From contig NZ_CP053439.1 in the NCBI RefSeq assembly GCF_000769405.2, forward strand, positions 4,200,501-4,264,500: 64,000 nucleotides of DNA, written 5' to 3'. The notes under the pieces were generated by a model, which was not told where the DNA came from, made no database searches, and worked only from the letters and a program-made list of their open reading frames with translations. Within the stretch, counting starts at the first letter, position 1. Every line of letters starts with the position of its first letter. This DNA comes from Rhizobium brockwellii. Its GTDB lineage: Bacteria > Pseudomonadota > Alphaproteobacteria > Rhizobiales > Rhizobiaceae. The position numbers and the translations under genes are program-made. Below are positions 51,073 through 59,673 of this stretch, in pieces.

Positions 51073-51088
51073 TTCAAGGGGCGTGCCA
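51073..51088 (-). promoter_or_regulatory. Sigma-54-like promoter of glnK-amtB
   Basis: On the minus strand TGGCACG-CCCC-TTGAA matches the -24/-12 consensus (TGGCACG-N4-TTGCW) except that the -12 GC is GA. Its position and the nitrogen function of the operon support it. A loose dyad, GCGCAC...ACGCGC, about 70 bases further upstream could bind NtrC. Confidence 0.55.
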
Positions 51089-51210
51089 GATTCGAGGCAG
51101 ATCGTAAGTTATTGAAAAGTAAAGGTTATAATAAAGAATACCAATAAACAGGCAAATGATCGGCCGATAAGCGCACAAATAACGCGCAAATTCGAAAAGA
51201 TGCACATTAT

Positions 51211-52095
51211 TTATTCATTTGCCTTTTTCCGAATCAGACCTTCCTGTGCGACAGAGGCAATCAGCTCACCCGATCGCGTAAACAAGCTACCCCGGGTTAA
51301 TCCTCTGGCGCCTGAAGCCGATGGACTGTCCTGCGTATAAAGCAGCCAGTCGTCGAGCTTGCAGGGTCTGTGGAACCACATGGAGTGATCGAGGCTCGCC
51401 ACCTGCAGGCTCTGGTCGAAGATGGACGTTCCGTGCGCATAGAGCGACGTATCGAGCAGCGTCATGTCCGAAAGATAGGCAAGCACCGCCGCCTGATAGA
51501 GCCGGTCGTCGGGAACCGGGCCGGTAGCGCGCACCCAGACGTCCTGCTTCGGATCGAGCTTCCTGTCGGAAAAATAATGCGTCAGCGAGACGGGGCGGAT
51601 CTCGATCGGCCGCTCGCGCTGCCAGTATTTTCGGATCGCTTCCGGCGCATGCGCGAGATACTGCTCCTTGATCTGCTGCTCGCCGAGCAGCGCCTCCGGC
51701 ATCTCGACATCGGGCATCGCAATCTGATGTTCGAAGCCCGGCTCCTCCACCTGGAAGGAGGCCGACAGCGCGAAGATCGCCTTGCCGTGCTGGATGGCGA
51801 CGACACGCCGCGTATTAAAGCTCGATCCGTCGCGAATACGCTCCGCTTGATAGATGATCGGCACCGAGGGATCGCCGGGACGCATGAAATAGGCATGCAG
51901 CGAATGGACGAAACGTTCGCCCTCGATGGTGCGTTGCGCCGCCATCAGCGCCTGGCCGATCACCTGGCCGCCGAAGACCCGCTGCCAGCCGACCTTGGGA
52001 CTGCGGCCGCGGAAGATATCGACCTCGATCGTCTCGAGATCGAGCGTCGAAAGCAGCGTCTCCATCGCCGAAGGCCCCGATGTCTCGCGCGTCAT
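51211..52095 (-). CDS. tesB: Acyl-CoA thioesterase II
   Basis: A 294-residue double-hotdog thioesterase that hydrolyses medium- and long-chain acyl-CoA. GRSPKVGWQRVFGGQVIGQALMAA split across the first hotdog and DTSLYAHGTSIFDQ, LDHSMWFHRP in the second match TesB. GGAG lies eight bases before the ATG at 52095. It is divergent from the UbiH-family gene. Confidence 0.93.
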   Translation of the reverse strand: MTRETSGPSAMETLLSTLDLETIEVDIFRGRSPKVGWQRVFGGQVIGQALMAAQRTIEGERFVHSLHAYFMRPGDPSVPIIYQAERIRDGSSFNTRRVVAIQHGKAIFALSASFQVEEPGFEHQIAMPDVEMPEALLGEQQIKEQYLAHAPEAIRKYWQRERPIEIRPVSLTHYFSDRKLDPKQDVWVRATGPVPDDRLYQAAVLAYLSDMTLLDTSLYAHGTSIFDQSLQVASLDHSMWFHRPCKLDDWLLYTQDSPSASGARGLTRGSLFTRSGELIASVAQEGLIRKKANE

Positions 52096-52178
52096 TTCTA
52101 TGTCTCCCGGCGGTAGGAAGTGAAGTTGCGATGATCTATATAGAGCACATCTGAGGCACAAGGTACGGGAGCGGTGCG

Positions 52179-53393
52179 ATGCTGGACATGCTGGTTGTGG
52201 GCGGGGGTTATGTCGGCCTTTCCGCCGCCGTCGCGGTCAAACAGGCAGCACCCCATCTGAATGTCGCGGTCGTCGAGGCGGCCCCCGAACATGTCTGGAA
52301 AAACGATACGCGCGCTTCCGCCATCATCGCGGCGGCGGCAAAGATGCTCGAGGTCTTCGGCATCTGGAGCGAGATCGAGCCGGAAGCCCAGCCGATCACC
52401 AAGATGATCGTCACCGACTCCAAGACCTCCGATCCGGTGCGTCCGGTTTTTCTGACCTTCGACGGCCAAGTCTCCGAAGGCCGGCCCTTCGCCCACATGA
52501 TCCCGAATGTCGCGATGGTCGCAGCCCTGCGCGGCGCCTGCGAGAGGCTCGGCATCGATATCCGCCATGGGCTCGGCGCCACGGAGCTGAAGACCCACGA
52601 CACCCATGTCACCGTCACGCTTTCGGACGGCAGCACGCTGGAAACCAAGCTATTGGTTGCCTGTGACGGCGTACGCTCGAAACTGCGCGATCTCGCCGGC
52701 ATCAGGACCGTCACCTGGGACTACGGCCAATCCGGCATCGTTGCAACCGTCGAACACGAGCGACCGCATGACGGCTGCGCCGAGGAACATTTCCTGCCGG
52801 CCGGTCCCTTCGCCATCCTGCCGCTCAAGAACAACCGCTCCTCGCTCGTCTGGACGGAGCGGACACCGGATGCCAACCGGCTGGTCGCCGCCGACGACCT
52901 GATCTTCGAGGAAGAGCTCGAACGCCGCTTCGGCCACAAGCTTGGGAGCCTGAAAGTCATCGGCGACAAGCGCGCCTTCCCGCTCGGTCTCACATTGGCG
53001 CGCTCCTTCGTCGCGCCGCGTTTCGCGCTGGCCGGCGACGCCGCCCATGGTATCCACCCGATTTCGGGGCAGGGCCTCAATCTCGGATTCAAGGATGTGG
53101 CGGCACTTGCCGAAACCATCGTGGATGCCGATCGCCTCGGCCTCGATATCGGCTCGATTAACATCCTCGAGCGCTACCAGACCTGGCGGCGCTTCGACAC
53201 GTTCCGCATGGGAGTGACGACCGACGTCTTGAACCGGCTCTTCTCCAACGACGCAACGCCGATCCGCATCGCCCGCGACGTCGGCCTCGGCATCGTTGAC
53301 CGGCTGCCACGCCTCAAATCCTTCTTCATCGGTCAGGCGGCCGGAACGACGGCAAAGGACAATCCGCGGCTGCTTGCCGGAGAGACGATTTAA
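52179..53393 (+). CDS. UbiH/COQ6-family FAD monooxygenase (ubiquinone synthesis)
   Basis: A 404-residue flavoprotein with an N-terminal GGGYVGLSAAVAV dinucleotide fold, a middle ACDGVRSKLRD (DG motif) and FALAGDAAHGIHPISGQGLN, the GD motif of aromatic-ring hydroxylases. Members hydroxylate the ubiquinone ring; which position (UbiH, F or I/L) cannot be decided by eye. GGGAG precedes the ATG. Confidence 0.9.
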   Translation: MLDMLVVGGGYVGLSAAVAVKQAAPHLNVAVVEAAPEHVWKNDTRASAIIAAAAKMLEVFGIWSEIEPEAQPITKMIVTDSKTSDPVRPVFLTFDGQVSEGRPFAHMIPNVAMVAALRGACERLGIDIRHGLGATELKTHDTHVTVTLSDGSTLETKLLVACDGVRSKLRDLAGIRTVTWDYGQSGIVATVEHERPHDGCAEEHFLPAGPFAILPLKNNRSSLVWTERTPDANRLVAADDLIFEEELERRFGHKLGSLKVIGDKRAFPLGLTLARSFVAPRFALAGDAAHGIHPISGQGLNLGFKDVAALAETIVDADRLGLDIGSINILERYQTWRRFDTFRMGVTTDVLNRLFSNDATPIRIARDVGLGIVDRLPRLKSFFIGQAAGTTAKDNPRLLAGETI

Positions 53394-53438
53394 AGAGGCG
53401 CTTGCGCATAACTCGAAATCGGAAACGCTAAGGACGCT

Positions 53439-53627
53439 CTATTCATCAAGACGGCGAGCCTCTGACACCAGCATGATCGGAATGCCGTCGCGGATCGGAT
53501 AGGCAAGCCGCGCCTTTTCCGAGACAAGTTCATTCTGCTCGCGATCATAGGAAAGCCGGCCCTTGGAGAGCGGGCAGACCAGGAGATCGAGCAACTTTGG
53601 ATCGACGCGGCTGAGTTTTTCGTCCAT
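53439..53627 (-). CDS. UPF0434 / Trm112-like protein
   Basis: A 62-residue protein with [14 protein letters not shown] and [18 protein letters not shown], the UPF0434 (YcaR) signature, related to Trm112, an activator of methyltransferases. Only one of the usual zinc cysteines is visible. It is nine bases after the Lon-N-domain gene and probably co-transcribed. Confidence 0.9.
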   Translation of the reverse strand: MDEKLSRVDPKLLDLLVCPLSKGRLSYDREQNELVSEKARLAYPIRDGIPIMLVSEARRLDE

Positions 53628-53636
53628 GGCTGAAGT

Positions 53637-54308
53637 CTACTGCAGAACCGTGTCGGAGTCACCGAAGACGCGCGCCAGCACGATTTCGGTAATGGCGATC
53701 AGCGTCTCGGCTCGCGTCTTCAGGTCGGGCGCCTCCAGCAGCGCTTGCTTTTCCGCCGGCCCGAAGGGCGACATCATCGCCAGCGAGTTGACCAGCGTCA
53801 GATTGCTCGCGCGTTCGACGCTCTCCCAGTCGGCCTCGAGCTTGTTGGCATCGAGATACGCCTTGAAGGCGGTCAGAAGCGCTGCGCGATCGACCGCCTC
53901 CTCCTCGTTCGCAGCCGAGAGGTCGGCGATAAAAGGGGCGATACGGAAGATGCGGAAGGGATCGCTGGTGGCTTTCTCCTCCAGCAGCCGGAAGCGGCAG
54001 ACGCCGGTCAGCGATACGATATAGCGCCCGTCGCCGGTCTCGGCGAAGGAGGTGATGCGGCCGAGGCAGCCGACGGCGGCAAGATTGGGCTCGCCGCCCT
54101 TGTCCTCGTGTTCGCCGAATGCCGGCTGCACCATGCCGATCAGCCGGTTTCCGGTCAGTGCGGCATCCAGCATCGCCAGATAGCGCGGCTCGAAAATGTT
54201 AAGGGGAAGCTGCCCGGCCGGCAGGAGGAGGGCGCCGGTCAGGGGGAAGACAGCGATCGCATCAGGCAGATCGCCCGGCTTCAGGTATCTGGCATTCCCG
54301 ACTTGCAT
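53637..54308 (-). CDS. Lon N-terminal (LON substrate-binding) domain protein
   Basis: A 223-residue protein made of a LON substrate-binding domain only (IAVFPLTGALLLPAGQLPLNIFEPRY split over the first 45 residues, IGRI-like VGCLGRITSF) without ATPase or protease parts. Its role is unknown; similar genes sit next to trx genes in alphaproteobacteria. The ATG at 54308 is preferred to 54323. Confidence 0.88.
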   Translation of the reverse strand: MQVGNARYLKPGDLPDAIAVFPLTGALLLPAGQLPLNIFEPRYLAMLDAALTGNRLIGMVQPAFGEHEDKGGEPNLAAVGCLGRITSFAETGDGRYIVSLTGVCRFRLLEEKATSDPFRIFRIAPFIADLSAANEEEAVDRAALLTAFKAYLDANKLEADWESVERASNLTLVNSLAMMSPFGPAEKQALLEAPDLKTRAETLIAITEIVLARVFGDSDTVLQ

Positions 54309-54499
54309 GAAACCGTCCCGCATTCTTGTAACGGGCTTGCCCGTCCTGACGAGAATGTGGTGCCCTCGTCCGAAAACGCAAGGGCAGATGCTCGAAACTT
54401 AACTCGTACGCCGAAAATCGGAATCGGTTCTCGGAAAAGATCCTGCACCGATTCAATGCGATAGACCGACCGTGGCGCGTACTGCGGATGCGCGGCGCC

Positions 54500-55474
54500 C
54501 TACGAAAACAGCATCGCCGAAAGCTTGCGCCGCGCTGTAACCGTCGCTGGATCCTTGAAGCCCCAGACCTCGAAGAACTGCAGCAGCTGGCGGCGGGCGC
54601 CGTCATCGTCGAAGGCACGGTCCTTGCGCATGATCAGCAGCAGATGGTCGGCCGCCTCGTCGCGCCGGCCTTCGACATTACGGATCTTGGCAAGCTTGAT
54701 CCGTGCCTCGTGATCGTCGGGATTGGCGGCCAGTTCACGCTCGAGCGCAACGGGATCACCGAGCTTGCGGGCCTCCTCGATCTGCTCGAGCTTCATCAGC
54801 ACGGCCTGGATGCCGGCGTCTTTCGCCAGCTCTTCCGGCAATTCCGTGAGGATTTCGCGCGCCCGCTGATGCTGGTTGGCGGCAATCATGCATTCGGCCA
54901 TGCCGGCAAGCGCCTTGGCATTCTCGGGATCGGCCTGCATCACGGCGCCGTAGAGCTGAGCGGCCTCGTTGATATTGCCGGCGGCAAGCAGTTCCGCCGC
55001 TTCAGCAACCACCGCTTCGATTTCGGCCGCCTCGTCGGCGCCGGCCGGACCGGCGATCCGGTCGATGAACTGCTGGATCTGGCTTTCCGGCACGGCGCCC
55101 ATGAAACCGTCGGCAGGACGGCCGTTGACGAAGGCGATGACGGCGGGGATCGACTGGATGCCGAGCTGGCCGGCGATCGAGGGGTGGTCGTCGATGTTCA
55201 TCTTGACCAGCCGGACGCGGCCCTTGGCTTCGTTGACCACTTTCTCCAATACCGGCGTCAGCTGTTTGCAGGGACCGCACCAGGGTGCCCAGAAATCGAC
55301 CAGCACCGGCTGCTTGCGCGATTCCTCGATGACGTCCTTGGCGAAATTCGCGGTCGTCGTATCCGTGATGTAGCTGCCAGCCGCAGCCGCGGGTTCCAGT
55401 GCCCCGCCGAAACTTGTCGTCGCCGTCATCTGATTTCCGAAGGAACCGCTATAGGGGTTGTCGCTGCCGCTCAT
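54500..55474 (-). CDS. YbbN/CnoX-type thioredoxin with TPR-like tail
   Basis: A 324-residue cytoplasmic protein: thioredoxin domain with WAPWCGPC (Cys66, Cys69) followed by about 200 residues of helical tetratricopeptide-like repeats, the YbbN/CnoX plan. E. coli CnoX is a chaperone-like holdase that hands clients to GroEL; there the CxxC is absent, whereas this protein keeps it. GGGAG precedes the ATG. A ~190-base repeat-poor gap separates it from the Lon-domain gene. Confidence 0.9.
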   Translation of the reverse strand: MSGSDNPYSGSFGNQMTATTSFGGALEPAAAAGSYITDTTTANFAKDVIEESRKQPVLVDFWAPWCGPCKQLTPVLEKVVNEAKGRVRLVKMNIDDHPSIAGQLGIQSIPAVIAFVNGRPADGFMGAVPESQIQQFIDRIAGPAGADEAAEIEAVVAEAAELLAAGNINEAAQLYGAVMQADPENAKALAGMAECMIAANQHQRAREILTELPEELAKDAGIQAVLMKLEQIEEARKLGDPVALERELAANPDDHEARIKLAKIRNVEGRRDEAADHLLLIMRKDRAFDDDGARRQLLQFFEVWGFKDPATVTARRKLSAMLFS

Positions 55475-55512
55475 AGGTATCTCCCGCCGCGCCGATCCTT
55501 CCGGCGTCTTTG

Positions 55513-55619
55513 CTAAAGCATGTCGCGCAAAACTGTGTGGCGGTTTTGCGATAAAGACATACGCAAAACCAAAGACTAAAGCGCGGCAGGCGAATCTAAA
55601 AGATCGCGACGCGCTTTAG
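55513..55619 (+). repeat. RIME1-like repeat, full length
   Basis: A 107-base palindromic element running from CTAAAGCATGTCGCGC to GCGACGCGCTTTAG. It is highly similar, in reverse orientation, to 61287-61394, and in part to 10702-10761. The length fits the roughly 108-bp RIME1 class of Rhizobium; the class name is from memory. Confidence 0.7.
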
Positions 55620-55634
55620 CGCTAAAATCGTATG

Positions 55635-56144
55635 TCAGGACGTCACTTTCAAGACAAGTGGCTTATGTCCGGTCGCTTCCATGAAACGGATAAGATCGCT
55701 GCTCGCAATCGATGTCGTCGCATCATTGGAAAGCGGATGGCAGTTGACGATCTCGTGCGCCATCAGCTCGGCATCGAGCACGAAGGTGACATTCTCCGCA
55801 GTATCGTTGATCGCGCCGAACGCCGTCACCGAACCCGGAACGACGCCGAGATACTCCATCAGCTTCTCCGGTCTGCCGAAAGAGACCCGGCCGGAGCCGC
55901 CGATGGCATTATGCACCTGCTTGAGGTCAACGGCAGCATTTTCCTCCACGGTCAGCAGAAAATACCTGTCCTTCTTGTCTTTGACGAACAGGTTCTTGGT
56001 GTGGCCGCCGGGGATCTCGTCGCGCAGGGCCACCGATTCCGCCACGGTGAAAACAGGCGCATGATCGACCGTCTTATGGGCAATGCCGAGCCCGTCGAGA
56101 AAGGCAAACAGTTGTTCTCTTGTCTTCGGGGCGTTTTCGGACAT
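55635..56144 (-). CDS. Prolyl-tRNA deacylase (ProX/YbaK family)
   Basis: A 169-residue editing enzyme that hydrolyses Ala-tRNA(Pro). KTREQLFAFLDGLGI, DHAPVFTVAES, GGHTKNLFVKDKKDRYFL with the conserved lysine, and SFGRPEKLMEYLGVVPGSVT are the ProX signature. ATGs at 56144 and 56156 are both possible; no ribosome site is clear. Confidence 0.9.
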   Translation of the reverse strand: MSENAPKTREQLFAFLDGLGIAHKTVDHAPVFTVAESVALRDEIPGGHTKNLFVKDKKDRYFLLTVEENAAVDLKQVHNAIGGSGRVSFGRPEKLMEYLGVVPGSVTAFGAINDTAENVTFVLDAELMAHEIVNCHPLSNDATTSIASSDLIRFMEATGHKPLVLKVTS

Positions 56145-56309
56145 GGGGCAATCCATTGGGCAGGAAGGGAAAAAAGCGAGGCGTCCTGATTAAGTCGGTC
56201 CACATCGTTTGGCAATCTTTGCGACCGACGCTTTGCCCCGCATTTGCGGCCTTTCCGCCGGGCGTCTGCGAAAACCGGAATTTTTCTTCGCCTCTCCGTC
56301 ATTTCCCTG

Positions 56310-56338
56310 TTGCATTTGAAAACCCGTTAGGCCATATA
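56310..56338 (+). promoter_or_regulatory. Candidate tRNA-Gly promoter
   Basis: TTGCAT (56310-56315) and CATATA (56333-56338) with a 17-base spacer, placing transcription start about 55 bases before the tRNA. Confidence 0.45.
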
Positions 56339-56400
56339 GCGCCGGTCGCCGCGAGGCGGCGCCCACGGTCCAACAACTACCCCGGACCGATGCGGATTGA

Positions 56401-56475
56401 GCGGGTGTAGCTCAGGGGTAGAGCACAACCTTGCCAAGGTTGGGGTCGAGGGTTCGAATCCCTTCGCCCGCTCCA
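56401..56475 (+). tRNA. tRNA-Gly (anticodon GCC)
   Basis: A complete cloverleaf: acceptor GCGGGTG/CGCCCGC with one G-U pair, D arm GCTC..GAGC, anticodon stem CAACC/GGTTG around TTGCCAA, T arm GAGGG-TTCGAAT-CCCTT, and encoded CCA. Confidence 0.97.
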
Positions 56476-57198
56476 GTTTCTCCAATAAAATTAAATGTCT
56501 GCTTAGCGCCGGGATAGACGCGCTTGCGCCAACGCACGGCAAGAGCTGATTTGACGCCCTGCGCTACGCCTCCGAGTCATTTTGGCAGGAATCCGTGAGC
56601 TGATAGCCATTCTCGAGGAATACGGCGGATAGCCTCTGAGTGGGTAGGCATCGACTTCCAGTTCGGCGACCTGTCGAGCGCTTTACCGACTTCCATCAGC
56701 CAGACCCCACCATAATCTATATAGCACTTCGGAATCCCGAAATTGGTTGCAGTATTGAAATCATTGGATGTTTCCCCGCGGCAACACCGCCCAAAACGCC
56801 ACGAATTTCGGAATCCAGAAGCGGGGGAATTTCGGGATCCCGAAGTGGGATTTTTTCTTTATGCCGACGCGGCCGCGTTTGTCGGCAGCAATCGGCCCGC
56901 GGCATCCGACGGAAAAAACCGAGTCGGTCGGGGCTCACCAATTACGGCACCTTCCAGCTCGACGCCGGCCTAGAAGATCAAGATTGTAATTTATTTTGGT
57001 TGATTGGTTCGTTTCTAAACTTATTGTCGAGGCAAAAGGACGCGTCTTCGGATCGGATCCCGAATGTTCAGTTTATCGCAGCACAAACTCCGTCGACCGA
57101 CACAAATCCGCACCCGGCGCGTCGATACTGGCGCTGGAGCCGGGTTGCCAGCATCGCTCATAACTTCCTGACTGCTCCCAACATCATTGAGGTTTCCC
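56476..57198. other. Gene-poor stretch after tRNA-Gly with short repeats
   Basis: Over 700 bases without a supported gene. Three related 20-base units occur: CACTTCGGAATCCCGAAATT near 56727, AATTTCGGAATCCAGAAGC near 56803 and AATTTCGGGATCCCGAAGT near 56849; the first and third are inverted relative to each other. Open frames here change frame between units and are not called. It may be a decayed insertion beside a tRNA gene. Confidence 0.45.
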
Positions 57199-58641
57199 AT
57201 GCGCATCGCCGTCGGTGGCATTCATATCGAATGCAGCACATACAATCCCGTCCTGAACGAGGAGAAGGATTTTCGAGTATTACGCGGCGAGGCCCTGCTG
57301 GCAGCGCCCTATTTCGCCTTCCTCAGGGATTATGACGCCGAGTTTCTGCCGACAATTCATGCGCGCGCCATTGCCGGCGGCCCGGTTTCGCGCGCCACCT
57401 ACGAGGCCTTCAAGGGTGAATTCCTCGAGCGGCTGAAGCCGATGCTGCCGCTCGACGGTCTCTATCTCGCCATGCACGGCGCCATGTATGTCGAGGGCAT
57501 GGAGGATGCGGAAGGGGACTGGATCAGTGCGGCCCGCGCGCTGGTCGGCAAGGATTGCACGGTTTCGGCCAGCTACGACCTGCACGGCAACGTCACGCAA
57601 CGCATCATCGATGCGCTCGATATCTATTCCACCTATCGCACCGCGCCGCATATCGATGTCGAGGAGACGATGCGCCGCTCCGTCTCCATGCTGGTGAAGA
57701 GCCTGAAAACCGGAGAGCGGCCGCTCGTTCTCTGGGCACCGATTCCGGTCGTGCTGCCCGGCGAGCGCACCAGCACCGTCGATGAGCCGGCAAAGGGCCT
57801 CTATGAGATGCTGCCTGGGATGGATGCGATCGACGGCGTCTGGGATGCATCGCTGATGGTCGGCTATGTCTGGGCCGATGAACCACGCGCCACGGCCGCC
57901 GCCATCATGACCGGCACCGACCGGGCCGTGCTGGAGCGCGAGGCGAAACGTCTGGCGAGGGCCTATTGGGATGCGCGCGAAGACTTTGTCTTCGGCTGCA
58001 AGACCGGCACGCTCGAGGAATGTGTCGAAAGGGCGATCGCAAGCCCGACCGCTCCTGTGGTGCTTGCCGAATCCGGCGACAACCCGACCGGCGGCGGCGT
58101 TGGGGACCGGGCTGATGTGCTGGCAGAGCTGATTGCCAGGGGCGCCACCGGCGTCGTCTTTGCCGGCATCGCCGACAAGGCGGTGACCGAGGCCTGTTAT
58201 GCCGCTGGCATCGGTGCGGAACTGGAGCTCAGTGTCGGCGCCTCGCTCGACACCCAGGGTAGCAAGCCCGTTCACGGCCGCTTCACGGTCAAGTTCCTGC
58301 ATGAGACATCAGATCCCACAGACCGCCAGGCGGTAGTTTCGGTCAGTGGTATCGATCTCGTGCTCTCCGCCAAGCGTCGGCCCTATCACAACATCGTCGA
58401 CTTCACCCGGCTCGGCCTCGACCCACACAAGGCCAGCATCATCGTCGTCAAATCGGGCTATCTCTCGCCGGAACTGGCGCCGATCGCCAATCCGAACCTG
58501 ATGGCGCTATCAACAGGGGTCGTCGATCAGTTCGTCGAGCGCCTGCCGCGGCTGCGCAAGCAGCGTCCGACCTATCCTTTTGACAAGGATTTTGCCTTCG
58601 AGCCGCAGGTTTTTCTCTCCGCACGCTCGACGCTGGCCTGA
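57199..58641 (+). CDS. M81-family metallopeptidase (MlrC-like)
   Basis: A 480-residue protein of the DUF1485/MlrC family. MlrC of microcystin degraders cleaves linear peptides containing beta-amino acids. Probable zinc-site motifs GGIHIECSTYNP near the start and SYDLHGNVT near residue 120 are intact, as is ESGDNPTGGGVGDR. GAGG six bases before the ATG sets the start. It heads a locus with a GntR regulator, a dipeptide-type ABC transporter and a gamma-glutamyltransferase-like enzyme, suggesting breakdown of imported peptides. Confidence 0.88.
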   Translation: MRIAVGGIHIECSTYNPVLNEEKDFRVLRGEALLAAPYFAFLRDYDAEFLPTIHARAIAGGPVSRATYEAFKGEFLERLKPMLPLDGLYLAMHGAMYVEGMEDAEGDWISAARALVGKDCTVSASYDLHGNVTQRIIDALDIYSTYRTAPHIDVEETMRRSVSMLVKSLKTGERPLVLWAPIPVVLPGERTSTVDEPAKGLYEMLPGMDAIDGVWDASLMVGYVWADEPRATAAAIMTGTDRAVLEREAKRLARAYWDAREDFVFGCKTGTLEECVERAIASPTAPVVLAESGDNPTGGGVGDRADVLAELIARGATGVVFAGIADKAVTEACYAAGIGAELELSVGASLDTQGSKPVHGRFTVKFLHETSDPTDRQAVVSVSGIDLVLSAKRRPYHNIVDFTRLGLDPHKASIIVVKSGYLSPELAPIANPNLMALSTGVVDQFVERLPRLRKQRPTYPFDKDFAFEPQVFLSARSTLA

Positions 58642-58802
58642 GCTTCAGCTGAACCAATTGCATTTTCTGGATGACATTGTCGATCGCGGCGCCGCCCTGT
58701 CCCGCGATCGACTGCTTTCCCGTATGGCGGCAATAGCGGGATTTGAGCAAAAAAAGGGCAGATTTGGATTTGCACAAAAAAGCGCTTGACGGTCGGCGCT
58801 AT

Positions 58803-58841
58803 TTGGTTTGGACTGAACCAATAGAAAATTGGTTCGGACCA
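58803..58841. promoter_or_regulatory. Operator-like triple half-site before the GntR gene
   Basis: TTGGTT (58803), AACCAA (58816) and TTGGTT (58829) alternate at exactly 13-base steps; GAACCAA and TTGGTTC form a perfect 7-7-7 inverted repeat at 58815-58835, followed by GGACCA. It lies just before the chosen start of the regulator gene and is a natural autoregulation site. Confidence 0.6.
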
Positions 58842-58844
58842 TTT

Positions 58845-59582
58845 ATGCCAATGCCGATGGATGAGACGCAGGGCAATTCGAATTATGCGCTGGAGAGGCT
58901 GAGGGCTCTGCTGCGGTCCGACAGTCTCGACGCCGACGGCAAGCTGCCGACCGAGCGCACCCTTTCGGAAATGCTTGGCGTCGGCCGCCGTGCCGTCCGC
59001 CGTGCCCTCGAAGTGCTGGAGGCTGAGGGCCGCATCTGGCGCCGCCAAGGCTCCGGCACCTATGCCGGCCCGCGCCCCGACGGCTGGAGCGATCATGTCG
59101 GCTCGATCGTTGCCGGCACCGATCTCATGGAAGTCATGGAAGTGCGCCTGCGCATCGAACCGCAGCTCGCCCAGCTTGCCGCCATGCGCGCCAAGGCCGC
59201 CGATATCGAGCGCATGTATGATCTGGTGAAGAAGATCTACGAAAGCACCGATGCCGACGGCCGCGAACTCTGGGACGGGGCGCTGCACCGCCAGATCGCC
59301 CAATGCGCCGGCAACGGTTTCTTCCTCACCATCTTCGACGTCATCAACCGGGTGCGACAGGACGAGGCCTGGCAGACGATCCGCGAGCGCGCCCGCAGCG
59401 CCAGCCGGACGCGGCCCGTAACCTTCGGTCAGCACACGGCGATCGTCGATGCGATCGCCGCTCATGATCCTGCCAAGGCGGGCGAAGCGATGCGCCTGCA
59501 TCTGCTGACGCTGCAGGAAAGCCTGATCCGCATCACCTCGCTCGATCATAGCGAAACGGAGGTCGACAAGACCCTCGCCTGA
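58845..59582 (+). CDS. GntR/FadR-family transcriptional regulator
   Basis: A 245-residue regulator: N-terminal winged helix (KLPTERTLSEMLGVGRRAVRRA, split around residue 40) and a C-terminal all-helical FCD domain (EVRLRIEPQLAQLAA, HRQIAQCAGNGFF). Ligands of such proteins are small acids. I start it at the ATG at 58845 (ATGs at 58851 and 58857 also fit); a TTG at 58743 would place the operator inside the gene. It likely controls the transporter that follows. Confidence 0.88.
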   Translation: MPMPMDETQGNSNYALERLRALLRSDSLDADGKLPTERTLSEMLGVGRRAVRRALEVLEAEGRIWRRQGSGTYAGPRPDGWSDHVGSIVAGTDLMEVMEVRLRIEPQLAQLAAMRAKAADIERMYDLVKKIYESTDADGRELWDGALHRQIAQCAGNGFFLTIFDVINRVRQDEAWQTIRERARSASRTRPVTFGQHTAIVDAIAAHDPAKAGEAMRLHLLTLQESLIRITSLDHSETEVDKTLA

Positions 59583-59673
59583 ACAGCGAGGTGAGCAGGG
59601 AGAAGAGAGACGGGCGGGCCATAACCGCCGGAATGGAAGCCAAAACCAAACAAACAGAACAGAGGAGAATGGA

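Noticed and set aside
56401..56475. Duplicate of the tRNA 3' end as an attachment site
   Set aside because: No second copy of the T-arm to CCA sequence was seen downstream in this window.
56640..57335. 231-codon open frame after tRNA-Gly
   Set aside because: No ribosome site, biased composition, contains the short repeat units and runs into the M81 gene in a different frame.
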